NCBI GenBank assembly: GCA_027080725.1
Contig: JALWRC010000065.1
Span: 1 to 57,012, forward strand
Direction of reading: 5' to 3'
Source: Saprospiraceae bacterium
GTDB lineage: Bacteria; Bacteroidota; Bacteroidia; Chitinophagales; Saprospiraceae
Length of the DNA stretch: 57,012 bases
Part shown: piece by piece, positions 34,248 to 43,043 of the stretch
Layout of the letters: the number at the start of each line of letters is the position of its first letter
How positions within the stretch are numbered: the stretch's first letter is position 1
The notes under the pieces: generated by a model
The model's database searches: none
What the model saw: only the letters and a program-made list of their open reading frames with translations
Told to the model about the DNA's origin: nothing
Program-made: the position numbers and the translations under genes

Positions 34248-36770
34248 ATGAAAAGTAAAATGAAGGATATGCAACGAACAATTACTGTATTATTTATCGT
34301 ATTGACGGCCCTAACAGCCGGATTTTCCCAAGGCCATGGTAAAGGGGGATGGAAGGGGCGACAAAAGCCAAAATTTATGGGCAGCCTCAAAGGTAAAGTA
34401 ATAGACAAGACGAGCGGGAAGCCGGTAGAGTTTGCGAGTGTCGTCTTGATAGAAAGCCGTTCGGGCAAGGAAAAAGACGGACAAATCACCAGCGAATCGG
34501 GTAAATTTAAGTTTAATGAAGTACCGGTAGGCCATTACAAATTGGCCATCAGTTTTATAGGATATGCAGACACTTCCTTGGAAGTATCCCTAACGCGAAA
34601 AGATCCTTATTTGGATGTCGGAAAAATCGGGATTGCTCCTACGGCGGTCCTGCTTGGGCAAGCAGAGGTGAAAGGGGAGAAGGTGTTGATAGAGCAAAGT
34701 ATTGACAAAATCAGCTTCAATGCCGAAAAGGACCGGACGCTTATCGGAGGGGACGGTACGGATGTCCTCCGCAAGGTGCCTCTCCTTACGGTCGATCAAG
34801 ATGGCAATGTCTCTTTAGGGGGATCCAAGGATGTAAAGATTCTGATTAATGGCAAGCCTTCGACTTTGTTTTCGACCAACCCGGGCGACGCCCTCAAAAT
34901 GCTTCCTGCGGATCAGGTGAAAAGGGTGGAGGTCCTCACCTCCCCGGGCGCCAAGTACGACGCAGAAGGGACTGCGGGGATTATCAATATCGTGACGAAG
35001 AAAAACCGTTTGGACGGTATCAGTGGCCGGGTCAACGGGCGTGGCGGCTACCCACAAAACAGATTTGGAGTAAATGTTAACGCCGCTCAAGGGCGACTGG
35101 GAGGAAGTGTGAATGGTTCACTGTATTACGGCATTCCGCGTGCGGGAAATACCTATTTTTATCGAGAAAAGAGCCTTGGGGCTTCCAAGGAGACCTTTCT
35201 CAAAGAAGGGACGTTTAAAGGGGGATATTTCGGATATTGGGGACAAGGAGAACTGATTTACGAACTCAACGGCTACAATTCTATCGGGACTTCTCTGAGT
35301 TGGGGGGGACATAATCACGATAGAGAAGGCAATACACATGTCGACTTCGAAAACCCCATTCGCGCGTTGGTGGAGCAATATGACCGGGAAGAATCCACTG
35401 CCAGCGGTAGAGGGAGACTCAATTGGGCGACGGAATACACCCGTTCTTTCGATAATGAGCAAAGACTGTTCACCTGTGGAGTACAGCTCGAGAACGTCAA
35501 TAGCAACACGCACAATATCCTAAAGCAAAACCCCAAAGACCCGTCGCAGGAATATCTCGTCATCAACGAAAACGAAGACAATATCGGGAATAGTATCGAG
35601 CTCACCGGTCAGGTGGATTATAAACACCCTCTCAATCCAAAATGGTTTGTGGAAACCGGAGCCAAAGCGATCCTTCGTAATATCGTAAGTGATTTTAGTG
35701 CCGAATCTTTGGATGCCGGCTCATCAAAATACAATGAGATTCCCGATCGGACGGATATTTTCTTTTATCGCCAATCGGTTTATGCAGGGTATCTGAGCAG
35801 CACCTATCAATTGGATAAATGGGGATTTATGGCCGGGGTGCGCTACGAAGACACACAAATCGAAGGGCATTTTGACAGGTTCAGCTCTTCTGTGGATAAT
35901 AAGTACAACAATATCGTCCCCAATGTAGCCATCTCCAGAAAACTGAGTATAACTCAAACCATCAAGTTGAGTTACAATCAACGCATCAGACGGCCTTCTC
36001 TATTTCATATCAACCCATATATTAACCAAATTGATAGGCGAAACATCCAATTCGGAAATCCGGACCTCAAACCGGCCAAAAGTGATAAAATCGAACTCTC
36101 CTACACTAATTTTATAATGGGAAGTTCGATTCTCGCGAAGTTGTTTTACCGAAACACTTCGGATGTCGTGAGCCCATACACGAATGTGGACTCCCTTGGA
36201 GTGGCCAGTAGGACCTTTTACAATATTGGATTGCGCCAAGAGTTGGGTCTCAATTTGTTTACCAGCCTGCGTCTGGGGAAGAAATTTACCGTACGGTTAG
36301 GAGGTAACATTATCAACGCACGCATATCTTCTACATCGGATATCGCGCAGGGTCTGTCCAATACCGGTTTTGAGTTTGGGGGGCATATGGGTGCCACTTA
36401 TAATCTCCCCAACGATTACAGCCTTGAGGTAATGGCCTTTGGGCGTTCTCCACGCGTGACCGTCCAGGGATTTGAAGCGACCTTTTGGATGACCAGCTTT
36501 TCGTTTCAAAAGTCTTTTTGGAACCGGAAGGCCTCATTAGGGTTAGCGGTCATTGATCCTTTCTGGGACCAGAAGGTATTCAGTTCAAAGTTGGAGGAGC
36601 CCGGTTTTTACCAAGAGAGTAGATATGCTGTCCCCTTTCGCTCGATTGGGCTCAAGTTCAGCTACAGTTTTGGTAAGCTCAAAGTCAAAAAGCGATTCAA
36701 ATCCCACATCAAGAATGATGATTTGCTCGAAGGGGGTGGCGATGGCAACGGTGGTGGAGGCATGAAGTAA
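34248..36770 (+). CDS. TonB-dependent outer-membrane receptor with carboxypeptidase-D-like N-terminus
   Basis: 840 residues. A signal peptide is followed by a CarboxypepD_reg-like domain about residues 45-130 (GKVIDKTSGKPVEFASVVL, GYADTSLEVSL), then a TonB plug (VLRKVPLLTVDQDGNVSLGGSKDVKILING) and an Asp/Tyr-rich barrel (for example ISRKLSITQTIKLSYNQRIRRPS). The extreme C-terminus is unusual: a Gly/Asp-rich tail (GGGDGNGGGGMK) after the last strand. No SusD partner is adjacent, so substrate cannot be inferred. Three alternative Met codons exist within the first 8 residues; I used the first, which has GGGA 7-11 nt upstream. Confidence 0.9.
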   Translation: MKSKMKDMQRTITVLFIVLTALTAGFSQGHGKGGWKGRQKPKFMGSLKGKVIDKTSGKPVEFASVVLIESRSGKEKDGQITSESGKFKFNEVPVGHYKLAISFIGYADTSLEVSLTRKDPYLDVGKIGIAPTAVLLGQAEVKGEKVLIEQSIDKISFNAEKDRTLIGGDGTDVLRKVPLLTVDQDGNVSLGGSKDVKILINGKPSTLFSTNPGDALKMLPADQVKRVEVLTSPGAKYDAEGTAGIINIVTKKNRLDGISGRVNGRGGYPQNRFGVNVNAAQGRLGGSVNGSLYYGIPRAGNTYFYREKSLGASKETFLKEGTFKGGYFGYWGQGELIYELNGYNSIGTSLSWGGHNHDREGNTHVDFENPIRALVEQYDREESTASGRGRLNWATEYTRSFDNEQRLFTCGVQLENVNSNTHNILKQNPKDPSQEYLVINENEDNIGNSIELTGQVDYKHPLNPKWFVETGAKAILRNIVSDFSAESLDAGSSKYNEIPDRTDIFFYRQSVYAGYLSSTYQLDKWGFMAGVRYEDTQIEGHFDRFSSSVDNKYNNIVPNVAISRKLSITQTIKLSYNQRIRRPSLFHINPYINQIDRRNIQFGNPDLKPAKSDKIELSYTNFIMGSSILAKLFYRNTSDVVSPYTNVDSLGVASRTFYNIGLRQELGLNLFTSLRLGKKFTVRLGGNIINARISSTSDIAQGLSNTGFEFGGHMGATYNLPNDYSLEVMAFGRSPRVTVQGFEATFWMTSFSFQKSFWNRKASLGLAVIDPFWDQKVFSSKLEEPGFYQESRYAVPFRSIGLKFSYSFGKLKVKKRFKSHIKNDDLLEGGGDGNGGGGMK

Positions 36771-36877
36771 AGGGGCGGTATTGGCGTTCTCAACAAGTTT
36801 GCTTATTTTCGCGCTTCACATTGTACGGCATGCCTGTGCGATGAAGGAAGTATATTAGAAGATAACCAATCCATAAA

Positions 36878-38020
36878 ATGAAGTTTAATACCAAGACCAT
36901 TCATGCCGGAGTACATCCGGACCCAAGCACAGGTGCCATTATGACACCGATATTCCAGACCTCCACCTATGTGCAAAATGCCCCGGGGGATCACAAAGGT
37001 TACGAGTATGCCCGCACTCAAAATCCAACCCGCCAAGTTTTAGAGGCCAATGTCGCAGCCTTGGAAGAGGGCAAATATGGCATTGCGTTTGGCAGTGGTC
37101 TGGCCGCATTGGATGCTATTATGAAATTGTTGGAAGCGGGGGACGAAGTCATCGCCACCAACGATTTGTACGGCGGTTCGTACCGTTTGATGACCGCGAT
37201 TTATGGAAAATTGGGCATCAAAAGCACCTTTGTGGACCTGACGGATCCGGAAGTACTCAAAGAGCACCTCAATGAAAAAACAAAGTTGGTTTGGCTGGAG
37301 ACTCCTACCAATCCATTGTTGCGCATATTGGACATCAGGCGACTGGTGGATATCGCACATGAGGCGGGGGTGATGGTATGTGTAGACAATACTTTTGCCT
37401 CTCCGTATCTGCAACAACCCTTGACCCTTGGAAGTGATCTTGTATTGCATTCTGCCACCAAGTATCTGGGAGGGCATTCGGATGTCGTATTGGGGATTGT
37501 TGCGACGTCTTCAGAGGCATTGGCCGAGCGGCTTTATTACATTCAGAATGCCTCCGGAGGAGTGCCGGGGCCACAAGATTGTTTTTTGGTAATTAGAGGG
37601 ATTAAAACCCTTCATGTGCGCATGCAGCGCGCATGTGAAAATGCGGCAAAAATCGTAGCCTTCCTTCAAGAGCATCCCAATGTGGACCGAATCATATACC
37701 CGGGATTGCCTTCCCACCCCAATCACGATATCGCCAAACGACAAATGAAGGACTTTGGAGCGATGGTTTCTTTTGACCTAAAGGGCGAAGATCCTGAGGC
37801 GGGTTTAAGAGTGTTGCAAAACACCAAGCTCTTTGCATTGGCAGAATCCCTCGGAGGAGTGGAGTCGTTGATTAGCTTGCCGGCGGCCATGACACATGCG
37901 TCTATTCCAAGAGAAGACCGGTTGGCCTCCGGGTTGACGGATACCTTAATCCGGATGAGTGTCGGTATTGAGGACGTGGAAGATTTGATTGCAGATCTGA
38001 AGCAAGCGCTATCCCATTAA
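36878..38020 (+). CDS. Cystathionine gamma-synthase / gamma-lyase family PLP enzyme
   Basis: 380 residues, full length for the Cys/Met metabolism PLP family. Key features: TKTIHAGVHPDPSTGAI, YEYARTQNPTR about 48-58, FGSGLAALDA, ETPTNPLL about 141-148, DNTFASPY about 168-175, and the PLP Schiff-base region HSATKYLGGHSD with Lys about 195. The C-terminus LASGLTDTLIRMSVGIEDVEDL is typical. It catalyses gamma-replacement or gamma-elimination in methionine or cysteine metabolism. The family cannot be resolved into synthase versus lyase by eye. A small membrane protein follows 20 nt later, perhaps in the same operon. Confidence 0.9.
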   Translation: MKFNTKTIHAGVHPDPSTGAIMTPIFQTSTYVQNAPGDHKGYEYARTQNPTRQVLEANVAALEEGKYGIAFGSGLAALDAIMKLLEAGDEVIATNDLYGGSYRLMTAIYGKLGIKSTFVDLTDPEVLKEHLNEKTKLVWLETPTNPLLRILDIRRLVDIAHEAGVMVCVDNTFASPYLQQPLTLGSDLVLHSATKYLGGHSDVVLGIVATSSEALAERLYYIQNASGGVPGPQDCFLVIRGIKTLHVRMQRACENAAKIVAFLQEHPNVDRIIYPGLPSHPNHDIAKRQMKDFGAMVSFDLKGEDPEAGLRVLQNTKLFALAESLGGVESLISLPAAMTHASIPREDRLASGLTDTLIRMSVGIEDVEDLIADLKQALSH

Positions 38021-38040
38021 CAACAGCAATAAGATGTGAT

Positions 38041-38568
38041 ATGCAAAAATCCAAGAAGCAAAAATTTCATATTCGCCCGAGATTCAAAGTCGAAACACCT
38101 TTGTCTAAGGAAGAGATTCGCGCATTGTTCTCAAAACGGCTGAAGGCCCCTGATGCGCCTTGTAGCGGGAAGATACGGGGGGATTATATCGCATTGTTCC
38201 CTAAGGCAAAAGACAAACACTACTGGTCTCCACACCTTTCCATAACAATAGATGATAATGAGATCGAAGGGAAGCATTTGCTACGGGGATTGTACGGCCC
38301 CAGTCCTTCCGTGTGGTCCATGTTTATGTTGTTTTATGTCTTTTTGAGTGTCATGCTCCTCATCGTGATGGTCGTGGGATTTGGCAATAGGTCTCTTGGA
38401 CTTTCTTCCGTTATTTTGTGGCTGGTGCCTGTTATTCTTATTGTCATCTTGTCGCTTTATTTAATTGCTTACTTTGGACAAAAGAAAGGGCACGATCAGA
38501 TTGAGATGATTCATGGGTTTTTGGAAGAGGTACTCGGTCACAAAGTCGGAGACCCACCCGTAGTGTAA
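38041..38568 (+). CDS. Small membrane protein, function unknown
   Basis: 175 residues. A basic N-terminus (MQKSKKQKFHIRPRFKVETPLSKEEI) precedes a folded soluble segment of about 70 residues, then two strongly predicted transmembrane helices at about 96-116 and 120-142, and a short charged C-terminus with EMIHGFLEEVLGHKVGDPPVV. I do not recognise the family. It starts 20 nt after the cystathionine-type gene stop, with rsmG 78 nt later, so all three may be one transcript. Confidence 0.65.
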   Translation: MQKSKKQKFHIRPRFKVETPLSKEEIRALFSKRLKAPDAPCSGKIRGDYIALFPKAKDKHYWSPHLSITIDDNEIEGKHLLRGLYGPSPSVWSMFMLFYVFLSVMLLIVMVVGFGNRSLGLSSVILWLVPVILIVILSLYLIAYFGQKKGHDQIEMIHGFLEEVLGHKVGDPPVV

Positions 38569-38646
38569 TGCAAAGCTCTTCCGACAATGTCCGACAATAT
38601 ACACCAATACACTACCTTTGCGGCAATTAACGCAGCACAATAAATT

Positions 38647-39285
38647 ATGACTCAAAGCATAAAATGCATTCTCAAATACTTCCCCGACCTCTCTGATCAA
38701 CAGTTTCATCAGATGGCGGCTCTCTATGAACTGTATAGGGACTGGAATAGTAAGATCAATGTCATTTCTCGTAAGGATTTTGAGCATTTTTATGAGCGGC
38801 ATGTGCTGCACAGTCTCTCGATATCCAAATTTTTAGATTTTACTCCCGGAACACAGGTGTTGGATTTGGGCACCGGAGGGGGATTCCCCGGTGTGCCTTT
38901 GGCCATTTTATACCCGGACGTAATGTTTCATTTGGTCGATGGGACGCGCAAGAAAATTCATGTAGTCAACGAAGTACTCACAGAGTTGGGGATCAATAAT
39001 GCCATGGGACAGCAGATTCGAGCAGAAGAGCTCAAGACCACCTATGATTTTGTCGTTACACGTGCCGTGGCTTCCATCGACAAATTGTACAGTTGGAGCG
39101 AACGACTTTTGGCAGAGCACGAGAAAAACCCCATACCCAATGGACTGATTGCACTGAAAGGAGGGCAGTTGAACGAAGAATTGAAGACCCTGCCGAAAGG
39201 AAGCTACTTTGAGAAAGTTCCTCTTAGCACGTTCTTCGATGAGCCCTGGTTCGAAGAGAAGTTTTTGATTTATGTCCAAGGGTGA
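38647..39285 (+). CDS. rsmG: 16S rRNA (guanine527-N7)-methyltransferase RsmG (GidB)
   Basis: 212 residues, normal length. N-terminal helical region with LYELYRDWNSKINVISRKDFEHFYERHVLHSL, then the SAM-binding loop LDLGTGGGFPGVPLAILYP about 76-94, and VTRAVASIDKLYSW about 138-151. It methylates G527 of 16S rRNA; loss gives low-level streptomycin resistance in other bacteria. rsmG often lies near oriC with parAB and dnaA, as in this window. A hairpin (39293-39334) follows the stop. Confidence 0.96.
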   Translation: MTQSIKCILKYFPDLSDQQFHQMAALYELYRDWNSKINVISRKDFEHFYERHVLHSLSISKFLDFTPGTQVLDLGTGGGFPGVPLAILYPDVMFHLVDGTRKKIHVVNEVLTELGINNAMGQQIRAEELKTTYDFVVTRAVASIDKLYSWSERLLAEHEKNPIPNGLIALKGGQLNEELKTLPKGSYFEKVPLSTFFDEPWFEEKFLIYVQG

Positions 39286-39292
39286 TTTTGTT

Positions 39293-39334
39293 GCTCAAAC
39301 AGTCACTATACTACGGCATAGCTCCTGTTTGAGC
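39293..39334 (+). terminator. Hairpin just after rsmG
   Basis: GCTCAAACAG (39293-39302) is a perfect 10-bp complement of CTGTTTGAGC (39325-39334), with a 22-nt loop that itself contains CTAT/ATAG. It starts 8 nt after the rsmG stop. There is no following T-run, so it may be an RNA-stability structure or part of the repeat rather than a Rho-independent terminator. Confidence 0.45.
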
Positions 39335-39384
39335 GCCTCGATTCAGTGAAAAATAGCGGCGTTTAATACTGGTTGAACTTTGTT
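39325..39384 (+). repeat. Dispersed intergenic repeat family B, copy 1
   Basis: Aligns with 56507-56566 over about 60 nt in the same orientation: shared blocks TTTGAGC, CCTCGATTCAG, GAAAAATAGC, TTAATACT and TGAACT. It abuts repeat family A on its right. Confidence 0.6.
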
Positions 39385-39402
39385 CCTGGCGCACTATTTT
39401 TG
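39373..39402 (+). promoter_or_regulatory. Bacteroidota-type promoter-like sequence inside repeats
   Basis: TTG (39373-39375), then 19 nt, then TATTTTTG (39395-39402), matching the -33/-7 pattern TTG-N19-TAnnTTTG. It straddles the junction of repeat families B and A and would drive transcription toward the gene at 39707. In the other family B copy the TTG reads ATG, so it is not a conserved part of the repeat. Confidence 0.35.
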
Positions 39403-39581
39403 CATGTCAATTACCGGAAAATCAATCCATCCGGACCGGGCAAAATATCGCCAATACGGCCTTGGGTATTCATATTTACGCTGAACTTTGCTGTCGCTCG
39501 TAATGGCTATTAAGATGGCATCCCTATGGGATTATTTCAGTTTCTCAAATCAAAAAAGTGCAGTTTGTAATACACCCCATC
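39392..39581 (+). repeat. Dispersed intergenic repeat family A, copy 2
   Basis: Collinear with 9774-9964 over 190 nt in the same orientation, roughly three quarters identical by eye. The right end reads AATCAAAAAAGTG then TTTGTAATACAC, the same end sequence as the elements at 9.2-10 kb. Confidence 0.7.
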
Positions 39582-39706
39582 ACCTAAGACAACCTCCACA
39601 TCCAAACTTTTTGCGTACCTTTATCATCGACTTTAGCCTAGTACACTACAAGAGTTTTGGTGATATGATGAGAAGTTAAAGCGCTAATAATGTACGCAGA
39701 TCAGGT

Positions 39707-42700
39707 ATGAAACGGTTGATTTTTATTCTAATAGGATACATCATAGGGTGCTCTCCGGGAGCCCCCCGGATATCGGCACAGGTCAATGGCGATTTGTTCT
39801 GGAAGAATCGCGTGCAGTACAGCGATGATTTCGATAGCAAATGGATCTATGACACGGAGCACTTCACTGTGTATTGGTACGGCAAGTCCCGTGCGAGTGC
39901 CCTTAAGGCGATATCCTTCTCCGAAATCGATTTTGAGTCCATCCGGAGAATATTGGAGCATCGCATTAGCCGCCCCATCGAAATCCTGGCATTTGCAGAC
40001 ATTGCGGATCTCAAGCAATCCAATCTCGGCAATGAGGAAGCCTTCACCAAAACCTTGCCCATCACGAAAGTTTACGGCAACAAAATATTAGTGCATTACG
40101 ACGGAGATTCCCGTGGGCTCCGTCGCCAAATCCGGGAGGGCATCGCTCAGGTCATCCTTCGATCCATGCTCTACGGGGACTTCCTCAAAGAGGTATTCCA
40201 AAAGACCTACCTTAAAAGAATGCCTTTGTGGTTTGAAAATGGCCTTGCGAGTTATTGCGGAGAACGTTGGAGTCCGCGCATCGAAACTGCGATCCACTCT
40301 TCCTATAAAAACGGATATTTGGACGAACCGTTTGAGCGATGGGCGCAAGAGGAACCCGTACTAGCGGGACATGCGCTTTGGTACTTTATCGGCAAACAAT
40401 ACGGGGAGAACAGCATTTCGGATTTTCTGTACCTCATTCGGATCAATAAAGAAATCTACCAATCCGCCTTCTTTGCCTTTGGCGACGAATGGGAAGATTT
40501 GATCGCCAAAATGACAAAGTATTACAAAGATCACTTCGGCAGGATAGACCCCTTATTCGAAGATCTGTCGGATGATGCTGCCTCTCCATTCATAAACATC
40601 AAACATCACCCTCCACTTACCGCAATTGACCTAAACCCCAACACTTCACAATGGACTTTGGCGACCAATGACAAGGGGAAGCGAAGCGTATTTCTCGGGG
40701 GCAGTGCAAACAGGAGTTTGCACCTGAAGAGGCTTTTCCGGTCGGGTTCACGGAATTTCCTACAACCTCCCGACCTCGAATACCCCAAGGTAGCTTGGTC
40801 GCCGGATGGTAGTTGGGTAGCGCTCATCAACGAAAAACGGGATGTACTCTACCTCAAGCGATACCATTCTGACGGCACCTTACTGGACGAGCAGGAACTG
40901 CGGCCGGAGATCAGACGCGTATATGATATGGACGTCACCCGGGAGGGCCTCTTGCTCCTCACGGTGGATTTGCATGGATTTTCGGATTTGATTTTATACC
41001 ACCCCAATACGCGCAATATCTCCTTGCTGCTCCAGGACTTTTGGGATGATCCCGATGTGTGCTATTACGACGACGGCCGGCGCGAAGGAGCAATTATCTC
41101 CTCCAACCGCAAGGGAGACCTATCCCTGACCACCAAACTCCGGACCGACACCATCTTACCGGGAGGTCCCATGGATTTGTATTTCATCACATGGAATAAG
41201 GAGTATCAGGCGACACATATCCGGCGCCTTACCCATACCCCACACATTGACGAGGGCGCCCCACAACAGATTGGAACGGACAAAATCGCCTTTCGCAGTG
41301 ACCGGTATGGACGTTATAACATACACACCGCCACTATAGATTGGTCTGCAGATTCCCTCGACGAGCAGTTGACCGGTTTGTTTTTCCCTTCTGCCGAAAC
41401 CCACTATTGGGATACAATGACGAAAGCACTCGTGCTGGATGTACCGGTCAAAGCCGGCCATTTCATACTAAAAAAGAAGCCCTCCTATCCTTCTCTCTCC
41501 GCATTCACACCACTCATGAAAAAAGATGCACGGCCGGTTGCTAATGTCGATGACACCTTGAAGAGCGAAGAACCCAGGCGATATGATCCCTTGCATTTTT
41601 TTGAATCCCGCTTTGCCCTTCCGCCTTCGATTCATAGCATCATTCCGAAATCGTCAGAGGCGACCTCCACAGACTTACTCCATTGGATAACAGGAGAAGA
41701 GCAACGCACCGCCACTCGTCCCCAACCCTTTAAGTCCTCGCTGGCTTATGCCTACTTCAAGCAATTCAGTCTGTACGACCTCAGCACCAAGCTCGATAAC
41801 AGTCCGCTTTTTGACGGACTCATCGCCTACGAAAATGTGGCGGGCAATGATCTTTCAAACAGCCCCATACGGGCTCCGTCCGGCGTACTGATGAAGATGC
41901 ATTTGAAGGAGCTCTTTGAAGACTATTCCTTGATCGCCGGGATGCGGGTCACTTCCGGACTGAATAGCTGGGAGGAATACGTGCAGTGGATCGACAAAAA
42001 ACACCTCATCGACAAAACCTGGACGTTTTACCGGCATGCCAGGAGACACACCCGTCAAACGCCCAGTTTAGACCCCATTTTTTCGAAGGATGTCGCTCTT
42101 GTCGGTCAATACCAACTCAAATACCCTTTTGATGTGTATCGGAGTGTTCGTGCCTCTGCCACCTTCAGGCAAGAGCGCTCCTTCGATCTGATTAGCGACC
42201 GGCAAACCGCATTAAGCCCCAGCCTTGACCGGCAGCGTATCGGAATAAAAATGGAATACGTCATGGACAATACGATGATCATGGATCTCAACCTGCTTCG
42301 GGGCACCCGCTACAATATCGGCATCGAATGGCTCAAACGATTTACCGTTGACCTTTCTCCCTGGACGTTTAAACTCGGTGACCCATGGATGATGGTTGGC
42401 AGTTGGGATTTCCGTCATTATATCCCCGTGCTTCGACACAGTGTCCTGGCTTTCCGCTGGGCGGGAGCTCTGTCCTTTGGCCCCGAAAAAATCCTGTACT
42501 TGTTGGGAGGGACGAGTGACGAACTCAACTATAGCATCAATCCCGGGTACCCCGTCCCTCCGGATATCGCTTTTGGGTATAAGACAGTGGCACCACCATT
42601 GCGGGGATTCAGCTACAATGCGCGCAATGGCAGCGCCTACAGCATCGCCAATGCAGAATGGCGGATTCCGGTCACCAAATACCTGATGCATCGCCCCTCC

Positions 42701-42991
42701 AAGTGGTCCTTTGTACGACATCTCCAGCTGGTCCCCTTTGCCGATGCCGGATTGGGATGGTATGGGTGGAATCCACTGGACCCGGACAGCAATCAAAATG
42801 TCCGGGACTTCGAGAATCCGGCGGTCAAGCTACGCGTCAAATTCTATACCGAGCCCCTTCTCATCGGGTATGGATTGGGACTCCGTACCTCCGTTTTGGG
42901 GTATTTCTTCCGGATAGATTATGGCTGGGGTTATACCAACGGAGTGACCCAAAAACCCAAATTGCATCTGTCGATGGGACTCGATTTTTAA
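39707..42991 (+). CDS. Large envelope protein: peptidase-MA-like, TolB-like propeller and BamA-like barrel
   Basis: 1094 residues. A signal peptide with a possible CS near residue 15 precedes a region to about 290 that resembles peptidase-MA/basic-secretory-type proteins (MPLWFENGLASYCGERW), although the expected HExxH zinc motif is not seen. A central segment about 300-560 has repeated propeller strands like TolB (WSPDGSWVALI, GTDKIAFRSDRYG). The C-terminal about 400 residues are barrel-like with FLGGT-like LLGGTSDELNY, PLRGFSYN and terminal LHLSMGLDF, typical of BamA/Omp85-type surface barrels. This three-part architecture occurs in Bacteroidota. Probably an outer-membrane protein that handles envelope substrates; exact role unknown. 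Confidence 0.75.
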   Translation: MKRLIFILIGYIIGCSPGAPRISAQVNGDLFWKNRVQYSDDFDSKWIYDTEHFTVYWYGKSRASALKAISFSEIDFESIRRILEHRISRPIEILAFADIADLKQSNLGNEEAFTKTLPITKVYGNKILVHYDGDSRGLRRQIREGIAQVILRSMLYGDFLKEVFQKTYLKRMPLWFENGLASYCGERWSPRIETAIHSSYKNGYLDEPFERWAQEEPVLAGHALWYFIGKQYGENSISDFLYLIRINKEIYQSAFFAFGDEWEDLIAKMTKYYKDHFGRIDPLFEDLSDDAASPFINIKHHPPLTAIDLNPNTSQWTLATNDKGKRSVFLGGSANRSLHLKRLFRSGSRNFLQPPDLEYPKVAWSPDGSWVALINEKRDVLYLKRYHSDGTLLDEQELRPEIRRVYDMDVTREGLLLLTVDLHGFSDLILYHPNTRNISLLLQDFWDDPDVCYYDDGRREGAIISSNRKGDLSLTTKLRTDTILPGGPMDLYFITWNKEYQATHIRRLTHTPHIDEGAPQQIGTDKIAFRSDRYGRYNIHTATIDWSADSLDEQLTGLFFPSAETHYWDTMTKALVLDVPVKAGHFILKKKPSYPSLSAFTPLMKKDARPVANVDDTLKSEEPRRYDPLHFFESRFALPPSIHSIIPKSSEATSTDLLHWITGEEQRTATRPQPFKSSLAYAYFKQFSLYDLSTKLDNSPLFDGLIAYENVAGNDLSNSPIRAPSGVLMKMHLKELFEDYSLIAGMRVTSGLNSWEEYVQWIDKKHLIDKTWTFYRHARRHTRQTPSLDPIFSKDVALVGQYQLKYPFDVYRSVRASATFRQERSFDLISDRQTALSPSLDRQRIGIKMEYVMDNTMIMDLNLLRGTRYNIGIEWLKRFTVDLSPWTFKLGDPWMMVGSWDFRHYIPVLRHSVLAFRWAGALSFGPEKILYLLGGTSDELNYSINPGYPVPPDIAFGYKTVAPPLRGFSYNARNGSAYSIANAEWRIPVTKYLMHRPSKWSFVRHLQLVPFADAGLGWYGWNPLDPDSNQNVRDFENPAVKLRVKFYTEPLLIGYGLGLRTSVLGYFFRIDYGWGYTNGVTQKPKLHLSMGLDF

Positions 42992-43043
42992 TCTTCAAAG
43001 GTTCCATCTGACCATAACAGATGAATTCGCGGAGTCTATGCCC

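Larger units (their letters stand above)
39286..39706. other. Intergenic repeat block after rsmG
   Basis: 421 bases holding a hairpin (39293-39334), repeat family B (39325-39384), repeat family A (39392-39581) and a promoter-like pair (39373-39402). No coding sequence. It marks a change from G-rich to C-rich top strand. Confidence 0.6.

Noticed and set aside
43005-43023. CATCTG/CAGATG hairpin between convergent genes
   Set aside because: Only 6 bp with no T-run; too weak to call a terminator.
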